Part shown: positions 1 through 10,450 of the stretch, in pieces
Numbering within the stretch: the first letter of the stretch is position 1
Layout: each line of letters starts with the position of its first letter
From: Agrypnia vestita
Lineage: Eukaryota; Arthropoda; Insecta; Trichoptera; Phryganeidae
Direction of reading: 5' to 3'
Length of the DNA: 64,000 nucleotides
Assembly (NCBI GenBank): GCA_016648135.1
Contig: JADDOH010024995.1
Location: forward strand, 62,001-126,000
Translations under genes and position numbers: made by a program
The notes under the pieces: generated by a model
What the model was told of the DNA's origin: nothing
Database searches by the model: none
Seen by the model: only the letters and a program-made list of their open reading frames with translations

Positions 1-868
1 ATCATCAACACCGAATGCATATGCATATCCGATACATTTATGCGGACAGTTCCATCACGTTCTCTCGCTCTGTGATGAGAGCTACATGTGAAGACCGCTT
101 CTTCAATTATTATTGTCGTCTCGCACAAAATAGCTCGGAGACGTAGTCGGTAGATTTTTAAAAAACAGGACACATTTAGTGTGTTTTACCTACCGAACCT
201 ACCGAATAACTACTTTTAGGCGGGCATTTGAATTGTTATTTTAATGAGATCACATTATAAACGGTGGAACACAGCCTAACGGACGCACGATACAAGTCGC
301 GACGAAAACATACATTTGGGAAAAACACGCAACCTTGTACTAAGTACACAGCGTCGGATGATTGTACGATAAGTCTACCACTACCATTTATTCATTTATT
401 AATAGCTAGATTAATTTAATTTATTCAGAGTATTAAGAAAACGTTTCACAAAAATAAAATCGAATGTTTCCTGAAATTATTAAATGTTAAATTTGTTAAT
501 GTTTTAACAATAATGAATTAACATAAAAAATATGACTTATAGTAAGTAACTATAGCAACTAAAACCATTGTACAAAACTATAGTAACTAAATTGATTAAA
601 AAATCACTTTTGGGAAGAATTAGAAGATTCATCATTAGGTACTGAGTCATGTAAAATAGTACATATACAACTATATTTACTGTCCCTCATATAAACTACA
701 ACAAGAGCATTTTATGTTTGGCTAGTAGAAGAACTTCAAAAAAAATATCACAAATGCAAAATAAACCTATGAGAACAAAATTGAGAAGAAACTGGTAAAC
801 TAGGGTCAATGTTGAATGACCTCAATGACTATATTCAAGAACATATTATTATTGTGAAGCAGAAATTT
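1..868. other. AT-rich stretch, no gene seen
   Basis: No open reading frame with coding character, RNA gene or clear repeat was found here by eye. The sequence is AT-rich with short A and T runs. Confidence 0.6.
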
Positions 869-1050
869 TTGCAGATCAAAGTTCTGTGAAATTTAAAACC
901 AAATTAATTCATCAATTAGAAAGACACACAAAAAAATCAAATCCACGGATAGGAGGAGATCTGTGGTTCGAATCCCGGTAGCAGCCAAATATTTTTTAGT
1001 GGATTTGATTTTTCTATATGTCTTTCTAATTAATTAATTAATTTGGTTTT
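869..1050. repeat. Foldback element with a tRNA-like (Pol III B-box) centre
   Basis: Left arm (about 871-931) and right arm (about 998-1050) are near reverse complements, sharing AAACCAAATTAATT, the TTAGAAAGACA block and ATCAAATCCAC. The centre at about 970-990 contains GGTTCGAATCCC, a close match to the tRNA B box, followed by GGTAGCAGCC. A second, partial copy of the right half lies near 62525-62612, and shows that the full end continues with a segment like ATCAAAGTTCTGTG. This is therefore a dispersed foldback repeat whose core looks tRNA-derived. No cloverleaf could be drawn, so this is not called a tRNA gene. Confidence 0.65.
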
Positions 1051-1274
1051 AGGACTCAATGACATTCATACAGATTATCGGGTCTATTCTCATTAGTTTG
1101 CGTTATTTCAACAATCATGTAATCAACTTTATTCCAGTGGGATATATAATGATAACGATTCTGTTATGTTAGTAAGAACGAAAATAGAAAGGGCGTGCGC
1201 GTAAAGTTTCGATCCGAAGTTTCAAGACGTCAACCGTCAAGATTGACGAAGCGGCAATGTTTTATAAAAGTGCT

Positions 1275-1508
1275 CAAAACTACCGTACGATGTATACTGT
1301 TGAATCTGCAACAATTTGATTTTCGTTTTACTATCTTGAACTATCCAATGTACCTACTCTTTATTTCCGTTTCAAAAAATATATATATAAAGGAAACTTA
1401 AACATTTTTGAAACACTATCCGAAAATACAGAGTAAATTGGATAGTTTAAGATAGCACAGTGAATTTTTTTTTTGTAGATTCGACAGTATGCGTAGGGAC
1501 CGTCGACA
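1275..1508. repeat. Imperfect foldback (MITE-like) element
   Basis: An inverted repeat with arms of roughly 90 bp. The left arm contains ATACTGTTGAATCTGCAA and CTATCTTGAACTATCCAA. The right arm, read in reverse complement, contains ATACTGTCGAATCTACAA and CTATCTTAAACTATCCAA. A 68-codon open frame over the left arm is explained by the palindrome and is not a gene. Confidence 0.6.
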
Positions 1509-2420
1509 TGATTGTTAGGTTATATAGCTACCTTAAGTGTGAGACGGAATGAGCGATATTATATAACGTTCTACACTTCACTAATTTCGAGATGATGATA
1601 TTAGACAGATGCCTTGACATTTCTCATAGAAACTATACGCGCACATATTAAGTACTGTATATTTTGTCCGAGGATACTATAAAGACATAAGTTAGTTAAC
1701 CTGAGATTGGGGGCTTATACTGCAACTTTATGTTTATTTTTAACATATCAGCAGAATTTAATAGAAAATTTGAAGAAAATCAACATGAGCACGAATATGA
1801 TAAAAGAGAAAGGGACTACTATACAAATCTCAAAAAGCCACGACAAAACGAGATCACGAAAACCCTGACATGATGAATAAAACGTCAGAGGAAATAAGGA
1901 TCTTAATTTAAAATAAAACTTCGAAAATATTTTTTGTGTAAGGTTATAAATTGATGAACGCTCCTACTACGTTTATTATATTAGAGGATATGAATATTTA
2001 CATACACACTACTTTAATAATAACAAACAAATAAATAAACATTCATATATAATAAATAATGTGTCTACGATCGATTCAAACCAAAGAAAATAGAAACTCA
2101 ATTTAAGCAACGTTAAGTTCAGTTTAAAAAGGTAAAAACAGTTAATGGTGTATTAAATATTTACACACGCTGCGGTAATCGTTAGCCGGAAAGCCAGATA
2201 CAGTTTATCGATAAACTAGAAAAAAGCCACATTTCCATATAACAATGCGTTATTTGCCAAATGTACTTTACCAAACATTAAATAATAATAGAATAAAGTA
2301 TTCATTGGTGGATAAATAAACATTTTATAAAATTGTCATCACAAGTGTCTTGTCACCAGTTTCTAGCTGATTTCGCCAATCCGGAGGGACGTCTATCGGC
2401 CTCTCGATTCCCCTCGGCTA
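1509..2420. other. AT-rich stretch, no gene seen
   Basis: Nothing recognisable was found apart from short AT-rich runs near 2020-2060. Confidence 0.5.
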
Positions 2421-2577
2421 CCACAAACGGCCGGTCGTATCTAATTGTAATATAGTAATCTTTCGTAAATATCATAGATTTTTGCGAAAACGGATTGTGC
2501 AATTGGTGGAGAACGCAATAATCGATGGTTTATACGAAAGATTACTATAAACCGAGTTGACGCACTCGGCCCGAAAT
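2421..2577. repeat. Foldback element, GGCCGGT family, copy 1
   Basis: Arms GTAATCTTTCGTA (2456-2468) and its reverse complement (about 2531-2547) enclose a centre with ATAGATTTTTGCGAAAACGG and ATTGGTGGAGAACG. The same centre, in the same order, occurs in the longer, cleaner copy at 25182-25327. Outer ends begin with GGCCGG and end with CGGCCC. Confidence 0.6.
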
Positions 2578-3099
2578 GACATTAAATTCATCTAGCGACT
2601 GCCCGTCCTCCGACTCGTGCGACCTACTCGTTGCCAATTCATTTTAGAGGCGTTATCAAGCAGATATATCAAGTACTCTTATACGCTCTTTTATTATCTC
2701 GTTTATTTTCTGGTATCTTCGTGTTATGGTCCAACATGCATATTTCCAGGCCTCTTTGCGATACTCAAGTCTATGAACCATTATTTTGTTAAGAATGCAT
2801 GTTTCACAGTCGTACTCCTAACATTTTATAAAATACTACTACAAAAAGCGCCACCAAAACTTAAATTAACATATTTTCATGCTATAAAATAAATAATTCA
2901 ATTAGCTGCGTTAGATATCCTGCGCCCAGCCCAGTTATGTTAAAAGAAACATTTCAAAGTCACGAAATCAGAATACCGAATAACATTTCCACATATCAAG
3001 CCACATTATTTTGTATTAAAAGCAATTCCAAGTCAACAGTAAACGTAGAAAAGTAATGACTAAAACTTTCATAGAATAACGGACTAAATTACAGGCGAC
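2578..3099. other. No gene seen
   Basis: A 91-codon open frame at 2617-2892 has no family signature, no signal of selection and no splice context that I can see. It is treated as chance. Confidence 0.45.
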
Positions 3100-3480
3100 T
3101 AATGGCGATGGATCAGCCATTTCGTTGAGCGAATGACCATTGCTTTCGCAGTTTTGCGTTAATTTCATTAATGGCACCAAAGCCGCTTTTCGGGACCAGC
3201 CAAGGAGAATGAGAAAGAGTGGCCGACTAAAAAATATACTCCGCAGTCACGCGAAGGTCACGTGATTTTTAATCATGAAAAAACAGGCGCACGCAATCCG
3301 CGGCCGCGCCCTGGCAGATTGAATAACAGCCACAGTGCTAGGTGGGCTCTGTAAATTAAGGTCGCCGAGAGGGTGGCATCCTTTAACGTCGCTCAAAGCC
3401 GGAAAGTTATTAGAGATTTGTACAATTGGTAAATTGACTTTAATTTATCATCGGGCTTCCTCTTTTCAGTAACCACAGTG
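3100..3480. other. GC-richer single-copy-looking block, possible regulatory DNA
   Basis: This block has mixed composition, contains no detectable inverted repeat or coding frame, and has no second copy in the window. It includes several short palindromic motifs, for example TCACGTGA at about 3258. Similar isolated GC-rich, non-coding blocks occur at 6270-6450, 23080-23400 and 28440-28640. Calling them conserved non-coding DNA is inference only. Confidence 0.3.
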
Positions 3481-3739
3481 AATAGACGCAATAAACAAAA
3501 ATATTCATCATATCGAATGCCCGAAGAAACAAGGAAGTAGTAAATCAATTCGAGGTATTTCAGTTATGTCTATTTTTGACATCCTGACAGACTAAGTTGA
3601 AAATTTCACGACTCCAGCGGACACCGTTCGATAGCTTATACTGCTCTTTTTTCAGAACAGATTTTCAGCTTTATAATTAACATTATTATGTTTCTCTGCT
3701 TAATCTCTATTCCAACTATGTCTTTAAAAGAGCCCCAAG

Positions 3740-4575
3740 TAATACCGAGAAGTGTCCGAAGATCAACGGAGTTGTGATTAATATCATAAGATACGCAGAT
3801 GATACTGTATTACTAGCTGACCGTATCGATGACCTCCAAGACCTATTAAACCTAGTCAATGATGCTGGTGAGCAACTGGGCCTAACAATCAACATCAATA
3901 AAACTAAATGGGTGACATTTGGAAGACTAGATCACTCTAAATTTGTGATACAGTTAAATGGTTACAATGTCGAAAAGGTGGAAAAGTTTAGATACCTCGG
4001 CTATATTCTCGCGAAGACTCTTGATGTGGAGGTTAAGTGCAGAATTGAAGCGCCAAGAACTGCATTCAGTAAAATGAAATCTCTCTTCTGCAATGACAAT
4101 ATCAACTTAAAACTAAGGCAGAGAATGTTAAAATGGTCTTTGTGGTCGGTCTTGCTGTATGGATGTGAGACAAGGACTACCATGAATACCATGAACAGGT
4201 TAGAGACTTTTAAAATGTGACTTCACCGGAGAATGTTCAAAGTCCAACATGATTACCAACACAGAAATTCTCAGGCAGCTAGAGCAGATAGAGAACTGCT
4301 CTCATTAGTAAAAGTCACGAACATTTCATATCTGCATCACATACTGCGAGGGGAGATATATCACTCGCTACAACTAATATTGAAAGGCAAGATAAAGAGT
4401 CGCCGAGGGGCTGATAGGAAACGGATGTCTCGGCTGCGGAAAATACGAGAGTGAACCGGTATAACAAGCGTGGAGGAACTATTCCGGACAGCGCAGGACA
4501 GAGAGACCTTCACTAGAGTGATCGCCAACGTCGTGCGTCGGGAAGACCTGACAGGGCATACAAAGAAGAAGAAGA
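3740..4575 (+). pseudogene. RTE-type non-LTR retrotransposon, reverse transcriptase and C-terminal remnant
   Basis: Translation from about 3740 gives the catalytic reverse-transcriptase block RYADDTVLLAD, then the thumb-side motifs FRYLGYI and, near 4150, VLLYGCET, which are typical of RTE-like and related non-LTR elements. A stop at about 4220 breaks the frame. The C-terminal tail continues in another frame at 4233-4454 (ISYLHHILRGE, then GADRKRMSRLR, a match to the usual GxxRKxxSWLRNIR tail). After a further frame break it continues to about 4560, ending in an AAG-rich run. The 5' half (endonuclease and most of the RT) is absent, as expected for 5'-truncated reverse transcription. The copy is dead. 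Confidence 0.85.
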
Positions 4576-4982
4576 ATGTTTCTTATATATATATAGGAAT
4601 TTTTAAAATAAATAGGAATCATATTTTTTCACGACGAACCCGTTAAATTATTGGCATTTCCGATAATGACAGCATCACATTTCACCAGGCTTTAACAAGT
4701 TTTTCGCTAGCACTGAATTTTCCACTATCAAATACTCATTGTGGTGTTCAGATTCAGATATTTTTTATGATATTTTGCATGACTGAGGAGGTTCTATGTT
4801 CCGCCGTATTTTATTTTTTTATATATGTATGTTGACCGATTTCTCTGTCAATTGTGGACCGATATTCGAATTTCTTTTTTTGTAAATAGTCGAAGTCAAT
4901 ATTTATTCACAATATTTTTTTTAGTATGTTCTAGAAAATCAGTTATTGGATTTTGCCCGCAAAGCGATAATCATTAATTAAT

Positions 4983-5504
4983 ATAAATTATAGATGTCTA
5001 AAAGAGACGAAGCTATTTATATGAGAAAGTATGTATGAAAGTCATTTTTGGGCGTTTTTTATTTATTAATTAAAAAAATAATTCAGGCATATTTTAGTGT
5101 ATATGTTAAATAATTCGGATGAATATCATATATACGTTCAAAAGAATATTACTTCACAATCTAGTCAAAAATGTAGACGTCTCATTTACCACTGGCGATA
5201 TCATGAAACAGTATATATACATGTATATATACTGTTTCATGGGAATGAAAAATTTCAACCATATAAAGCGTGTTGTATCAAATAATATAAATGAGGTACA
5301 TAAATAAAATATACACAACTTTCCAATATATTTGTGGTTGATCTTGGGAGGAATCAGTAAACGTTACATTGTGTAAATTAATCATTTAAGCCAGCCTTAA
5401 GACGTGCCGTGAGCCCCGTAAACGCTCCATAAAAGCTTTCATACATATTTTCCCATATAAATAGCTTCGTCTCTGTGAGACATCTACAAATTTATCTTAA
5501 TTTA
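4983..5504. repeat. Long-arm inverted-repeat element
   Basis: The segment 4983-5040 (TAGATGTCTAAAAGAGACGA, then ATATGAGAAAGTATGTATG) is repeated in inverse orientation at about 5438-5504. The interior contains TTACATTGTGTAAA near 5366 and the perfect 40-bp palindrome listed separately. Diverged pieces of the same family occur at 29325-29400 and 35520-35715. A small MITE at 5505-5667 is inserted at the right end. The two short overlapping open frames at 5097-5307 fall in the interior and are not considered genes. Confidence 0.6.
5202..5241. repeat. Perfect 40-bp palindrome
   Basis: The 20 bases from 5202 to 5221 are the exact reverse complement of 5222-5241. There is no loop. The centre is TACATGTA, and the arms start with CATGAAACAG. 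Confidence 0.9.
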
Positions 5505-5667
5505 TATCGAGGGTAGAACGTTTTGTTTACCCAAAACATATATGAAAATCATTTAGTAATAAAATAAATATTGACAAAATCGGATTGACAAAACATTATT
5601 TTGTTCTCCTGTACCTAAAGTTCTAAATAATCACTAACGCCCTTTTGGCTTTCTACCCTCGATATTA
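5505..5667. mobile_element. Small MITE nested in the preceding element
   Basis: The terminal inverted repeat ATATCGAGGGTAGAA at about 5504 is matched in inverse orientation by TTCTACCCTCGATAT at about 5652-5666. Without it, the flanks (AATTTAT and ATTAATTG) rejoin into a sequence resembling the uninterrupted relative at 35690-35710. Confidence 0.55.
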
Positions 5668-6269
5668 ATTGTTTCAAAATGGCAAAAAAAATTCGATACG
5701 GTAATGTTTTCAAAAATTCCTTGCGGCAATGTTGAGGAAAGTAACGCTGTTTTGTAGAACAACTTGAAAACCCGGTCGCCTTTGGATAAACTTCACGATA
5801 ATTTTAGCGATCATTTAATTTTGTTCATATTTACATTTTGTCGATTCCTTCCTCCAGACACTCTTCACATCATCACAAGATTTTAAACAAGAAACAGAAA
5901 ACCTCAGTTCCCTATAAAACAGCCCTCATATTTATCTACAGCAACATTAAATATTTAGAATATTATATTTCCAAATTATTTCTACGATGATTTCTAAACA
6001 CCGAAGTGATTATTTATATTATTTGGTTATTTATATTATTAGTAAGCGCTCAGTTGAACATTGTTCATTGGGGTGTCTTATTCTGTAGAAATGTGTATTT
6101 GTTAAGTCACATGTTTTCCTGAAATTACTATGGCAGTTTTTTGGGTGGGGGCAAAGATCTAAGATAATTGGATGGCATAAGAAATAAAAATTTAAAAGAA
6201 TATGTAAACGCTGCTGGAGCTAAAAGGCTTCCAATAAAGTTATCGATCCCTCCATTTTCTTAAAATATG
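5668..6269. other. No gene seen; short non-LTR-like relic
   Basis: Mostly AT-rich. A segment at about 6118-6180 (CCTGAAATTACTATGG, then AAGATCTAAGAT) is a diverged relative of 10380-10445, which lies in a probable minus-strand non-LTR 3' region. Confidence 0.35.
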
Positions 6270-6450
6270 AAATTTAACTCGAGCCGAAGTGAACGCCCTC
6301 TGCTGTCCGTTCCCGAAAGCGGGTCATCGCGAGAAGGCTGCCAATCAGAGCTCCGCCCGAGCCGTCAACGTTGACGTGGAAACTTCCACAAATGTCAGAC
6401 AATTCCATTAAAGAATAGCCAGATAGAAACATCGTCAAATCTGGGGCCGC
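6270..6450. other. GC-rich non-coding block
   Basis: A compact GC-rich segment in AT-rich surroundings, with no coding frame and no second copy in the window. It contains the palindromic AACGTT at about 6368 and GCCGCGGT at about 6444. Its function is unknown. Confidence 0.25.
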
Positions 6451-7350
6451 GGTCCGTGCAATTTCTTTAACATATAGAAAAATAATATATACAATTCGAT
6501 TATGCGGTTATATCGAAGAGCTCGAATGAGAATAATGATGTTTGAATGTGCTCGAAGCAAACGTGGTATGCTGCGGGGAACAAAATTTAATTTTTTATTT
6601 TATTTATTCATGGGAAACTAACATATAAATACATATAAAAATCAGATTACACATGATTGTTATTAAATAGTACAGAGAACATCTTACAAGTTTCCACAGA
6701 GTCAACATGTAATGTATTAACATATAGCAACAATAACTTCAGTTGTACAAAAAAAACAAAAAAGAAAAAATTTTAAGCTACAAACAAGCTATGAAAGTCA
6801 AAGAATTAAAGGTAAAAGGGGAATCAGAAATGGATATGACGGTTAGTTAATATTTTTAGTTGGGAAAACATGAATTATATTTATCAACTTGGTTTCGTAA
6901 ACGACCATTTTTAATGACAATGGATAGAAAAATAGTAACAAAATGTTGTAGTTTTAAATAATAAAGTTAAAAATTTACAAAAATTACGCTTAATGTGGTC
7001 AAAATTTGTATTTTCACGTTTCAACATGTTAGAGAAATGAAAAAAAATAATTCAAAGTTACAGAATTGATACACTAACAAGCATGATCAGCAGTTAATTC
7101 AATTTAAAAATATATATATTTTGTAGTCAGTATATATGTCACATAATTACAGAAACACTCTATGGATACAGAACAGAGTTGTTAGTCTCTCGGAACGAGA
7201 CTCGATCCCCCGATATCAAGCTAATTTCTCAAAAATCGAGTTTACGAAAGAGAGTGAAGACTACGAAACGTAAATAGTCGTACTGAATATTTAAATAAAG
7301 TTAAAATATCATGTTTATGTCTATGATTCCAGAGCTATAGATATATATAT
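6451..7350. other. AT-rich stretch, no gene seen
   Basis: The sequence at 6587-6620 (TTTTATTTTATTTATTCATG) resembles the 3' tail of a minus-strand non-LTR retrotransposon. No coding remnant could be identified beside it. Confidence 0.35.
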
Positions 7351-7352
7351 AG

Positions 7353-7545
7353 CTATAGGTCTTCTCATATAAGCTTGCAATTGAGTTAGTGTGGGTACAG
7401 CGCGTAATACGCGCATTGTCTCGTTGTGTTCAGTTGACGGATACGCCCCTCTCGTATCCGTAAACTTAACACAACGAAACAATGCGCGTATTACGCACAC
7501 TACCCACACTAACTCAATTGCAAGCTTATATGAAAAGACCTATGG
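7353..7545. mobile_element. Strong hairpin-forming foldback MITE (about 193 bp)
   Basis: Arms of about 90 bp (7354-7443 and 7455-7544) are almost exact reverse complements around a short CCCCTCT loop at about 7446. The outer sequence is TATAGGTCTTCTCATATAAG on the left and its near-complement on the right. The inner part carries CGCGTAATACGCGC. Two open frames on opposite strands over this region exist only because of the palindrome. Confidence 0.8.
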
Positions 7546-7555
7546 AAGCCTGAGA

Positions 7556-7672
7556 CACTTTTTTTTTCTTTTTTTTATATTTTGTATTATTTTATATTTT
7601 TTTATATTATATATATATTTTTTTATTATTTTATATATTATATATTTATATATTATTTTATATTTTATTACA
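7556..7672. repeat. T-rich and TTTATATT low-complexity tract
   Basis: Simple sequence made of T runs and TATATTTT units directly follows the foldback element. Confidence 0.8.
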
Positions 7673-7869
7673 AGCGTACATATTTTGAAAAGTTCTCAAC
7701 CGTGAAATATTACATTTTTTGGAAATACTGCAAATGACATACATATTACGCACTCCCTGTATGTATCAATCACGAGTAGGTACTTGCTTACATCAACTAC
7801 CTATACAATATTATAACGAGAGGAAGAACCTACTGAATACTGACAAATATTACAACGGCATCACGCGAC

Positions 7870-8440
7870 GTAGGGTCAGTCATCCGTGAAGGCAAACTCA
7901 CGAATTTTACGCAGCAACCCAGGACCAGTCATCCGTAACCGCGTTCTCTCAATATTCTCATTACGTACTAAAACACTTCATGGGAATCGTCTAGAACGCT
8001 CTAGAACAAATCTCTCGAAAGAATTTATCTATAAAAGGCATCACGCAACGCGTAAATTCATTCGTGACAGTAACAAGTGCGACACCTCAGCGTTAGAACC
8101 AGTGTTATCAGTGATTCGTGACGGTAATATTACAACACGCGATATTAGAGGCGAGCGAGCACAATGTTATTGATACCAGCAGTAATAAATACCGGGGCGA
8201 GAAGTTTCTAAGCGCGAACATTGAACGAAGTTTACTAGAATATGATCAAAGCAATAGGAACAGCGTTAGTTAGTGCGAATTAAGGAAAAATACTATAATA
8301 AGTACGTGAAATATACGGGAGACAGAGAAAAGAACAGTACTTCAATTCAATTCATGTTCAGTGACTTTCTTTGGTAATAAATTAAACTTTTAATTAATTT
8401 TCAGTGTTTAAATTTGTCTCCCAAAGCTACGTCCCGTGAC
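7870..8440 (+). promoter_or_regulatory. LTR-like or promoter segment with HSE-like motifs and TATA box
   Basis: A consensus TATA box, TATAAAAGGC, lies at 8030-8039. Immediately upstream, 7985-8022 holds clustered GAA/TTC half-sites (TCTAGAA twice, then TCTCGAAAGAA), which resemble heat-shock elements. Downstream is a leader-like stretch with several ATGs and only very short frames, for example a 14-codon frame starting at 8164. A block at 8354-8366 (CATGTTCAGTGAC) has a relative at about 9707-9720, which would fit related LTRs. A 95-codon frame across 7886-8173 spans the TATA box and is not believed. The segment could be a solo LTR or a decayed heat-shock promoter, and I cannot choose between them. 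Confidence 0.4.
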
Positions 8441-8526
8441 AATATTATACCGAATGTATTATTACGATTAGTCCCGACTACTTTTCTAGATTTTCGTCAG
8501 TGCAATAAAATTATTCATAAATAACG

Positions 8527-8570
8527 AGCAAGTAATGAAATACACTCAAAGGTGTATTTCATTACTTGCT
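8527..8570. repeat. Perfect hairpin, 19-bp arms and 6-nt loop
   Basis: AGCAAGTAATGAAATACAC at 8527-8545 pairs exactly with 8552-8570 across the loop TCAAAG. It is too short for a typical pre-miRNA and is probably a foldback relic. Confidence 0.8.
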
Positions 8571-8944
8571 AATATATATTATGTATATTAATACTAAAAT
8601 ACTAAAATACTAAAAATGTAATAATGATTTATTGGCGATTATCGCATTGCCTGTAATGTGTACAAAGTAACCTTAATCATATTGGAAAAATTATTACGTA
8701 GTTATCTGGAATAAGTAATAAGTGGAGAAATATTCCATGATATAAATATATAGATAGAAATACTCCGTCTCGGCCGTCGGTTACGTGGTGTTTCAAGGTT
8801 CAATAAGGGTAGGTAAGGCATCAACTATTGCATCAACTAATAATAGTCCGTTTGCAAACGTTTACGTTTATAAAATAATAGTTCAACAGGCTATCGACTA
8901 GGTGAGAGAAGAAATGAGATATTGAACTGGCGTGAGGATCGAGA

Positions 8945-9520
8945 AATGAGAAGGCCAAAAAATTGACATGATTAGATATGCCGACAATATTGCACTGCTT
9001 GCGGAGTCAGAAAAAGAATTGAACAAGGCTCTGAGAAAGATGGAAAATGTTTTGGCAGATAAATAAAACATGAAAATAAACAAAGACAAAACAAAGTGCA
9101 TGGTTGTTGGAAGAGAAGAAGTGTCGACAAATGTTGTTTTGAGTGGCGTCGCTATCAAACAAGTGAAAGAATTCACATATTTGTGTAGCAAAATTTCCCA
9201 AGACGGCCGCTCAGAGGCAGACATCATAAGCAAAATACAACAGGCAAGAATCGCCTTTAACAAAAAATCCGAAACCCTTGAATCCCCCAACATTGATTTA
9301 AAGGTTAGGAAAAACTTGATTAAAACTCTTGTCTGGAGTGTGCTGGTGTATGGCAGCGAAACATGAACCATCGGCCAAAGAATGTCCGGGAGACTAGCGT
9401 TGAGATGTGCTACAGGCGCATGGCGAGGATTCATTGGTCAGAACATATCCGAAACGACGAGGTGTTGAGCAGGGTGGGCGAAAAGAGGCGGCTTCTGAAC
9501 AGAATCGCCCAACAACGAGC
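8945..9520 (+). pseudogene. RTE-type non-LTR reverse-transcriptase remnant with altered catalytic motif
   Basis: Frame fragments read MIRYADNIALLAESEKEL, then (9070-9366) KINKDKTKCMVVGREE, FTYLCSKISQDG, ARIAFNKKSE and VWSVLVYGSET. The order is that of the RT palm and thumb region of RTE-like elements. The catalytic aspartate pair is changed (YADN instead of YADD). There are stops at 9064 and 9364 and a frame change near 9400. The 5' part is missing. This is a decayed copy, unrelated in detail to the one at 3740. Confidence 0.85.
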
Positions 9521-9544
9521 AATTTAGATAGGCCATAATATAAA

Positions 9545-9840
9545 GCATCCGGGGCTGCTTTTTACCATCGTCGAGGGAAATGTTGAAGGCAACAGTCGTA
9601 GAGATTAAGCTAGTTTAATTAAGTGTTAACAAGCGATAATATAGTGTGTTCATAGGCGAGTGATAAATTGTGAAAGTGTGAATTCAAGAAAAGCGTTTAA
9701 ATTTAATTCGTGTCCAGTGACTGTCAATTTATTAAAATAATTAATCACTAATTAATAAACCGTTAATTAAGACACATTTATAACGCTTGCTGCGTTATAC
9801 ATTTGTCTTAATTATACGCGAGGGGGGGCATACTTCCGCT
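9545..9840 (+). other. LTR-like or leader-like relic
   Basis: This block shares the motif TTAATTCGTGTCCAGTGACT (about 9699-9718) with 8348-8367. It also has ACATTTGTCTTA-type sequence and a G run (9823-9829). No coding part is visible. The assignment is weak. Confidence 0.25.
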
Positions 9841-10040
9841 GTGTCCCGATCCCCTCATCTTTTTTTTAAAAGTATTTAAGACTCGTTCCAAACAGAGTCT
9901 CTTCAAGTAAAAACGCATTTTTGTAATAAAACGCGACTTACTTAATAAGACATCATACTTTTTAAGAGCATTTAATGTGACCTTTTTATAAATGTTTCAA
10001 CATTTACAATCTCGTAGTATTTTTTAAAACAAATCTGGAT

Positions 10041-10166
10041 GTAGCTTGTTGGTCTTGGGGTTAGGACTCTCGCCTCGTGATCCAAAGGTCGTGGGTTCGG
10101 ACCTTACTCCAAGCGTTTATCTTAAATTGAAAATAGTAAGAATATTGATTTGCGTTCGCATCTCTA
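10041..10166 (+). mobile_element. tRNA-derived SINE, copy 1
   Basis: It begins with the tRNA-like head TAGCTTGTTGGTCTTG (A-box region) and has a degenerate B box, GGGTTCGGACCTTACTCC. The SINE body follows, with AAATAGTAAGAATATTGAT and the end GTTCGCATCTCTA. Compared with copies at 12620 and 61503, about 40 bases are missing after the B box. A TA microsatellite follows. Confidence 0.85.
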
Positions 10167-10450
10167 TATATATATATATATATTTTTTTTTTATTTATTT
10201 ATTTAACATAACATTACATTGAATTACATTACAAATATAATTATACAACAATAATTTATCATACAATCATATGATAAAATATGTATATATATCTATAAGA
10301 TATAGATATATATCTATATATAATATATATAATATATATATATGAATCATGATAACAAGTATTTTTTAGGTCGCACATATTCCTAAAATTACTCTGGTAT
10401 GTAATTTTTTCGGCGAGGACAAGAGCTAAGATTCTTAGTGCCATAACCCA
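10167..10450 (-). mobile_element. Probable 3' end of a minus-strand non-LTR element
   Basis: After a TA run, TTTATTTATTTATTTAACA (10188-10206) is the complement of the TGTTAAATAAATAAA tail typical of jockey-type elements. Compare the plus-strand tail at 60405-60424. On the minus strand a 61-codon frame covers 10259-10444 without a clear match. TATATA repeats are embedded in it. Confidence 0.4.

Noticed and set aside
7321..7705. Two overlapping genes on opposite strands
   Set aside because: Both frames come from one long palindrome and a T-rich tract.
8527..8570. microRNA precursor
   Set aside because: Perfect pairing of only 19 bp with no flanking stem is atypical for a pre-miRNA and more like a foldback relic.
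7870..9840. One complete LTR retrotransposon with two LTRs
   Set aside because: The two LTR-like blocks share only a short motif, and the coding remnant between them is an RTE-type non-LTR reverse transcriptase.
10041..10115. tRNA gene (A and B boxes)
   Set aside because: The same head occurs in five copies followed by a shared SINE body, and no acceptor stem can be formed. These are SINEs, not tRNA genes.
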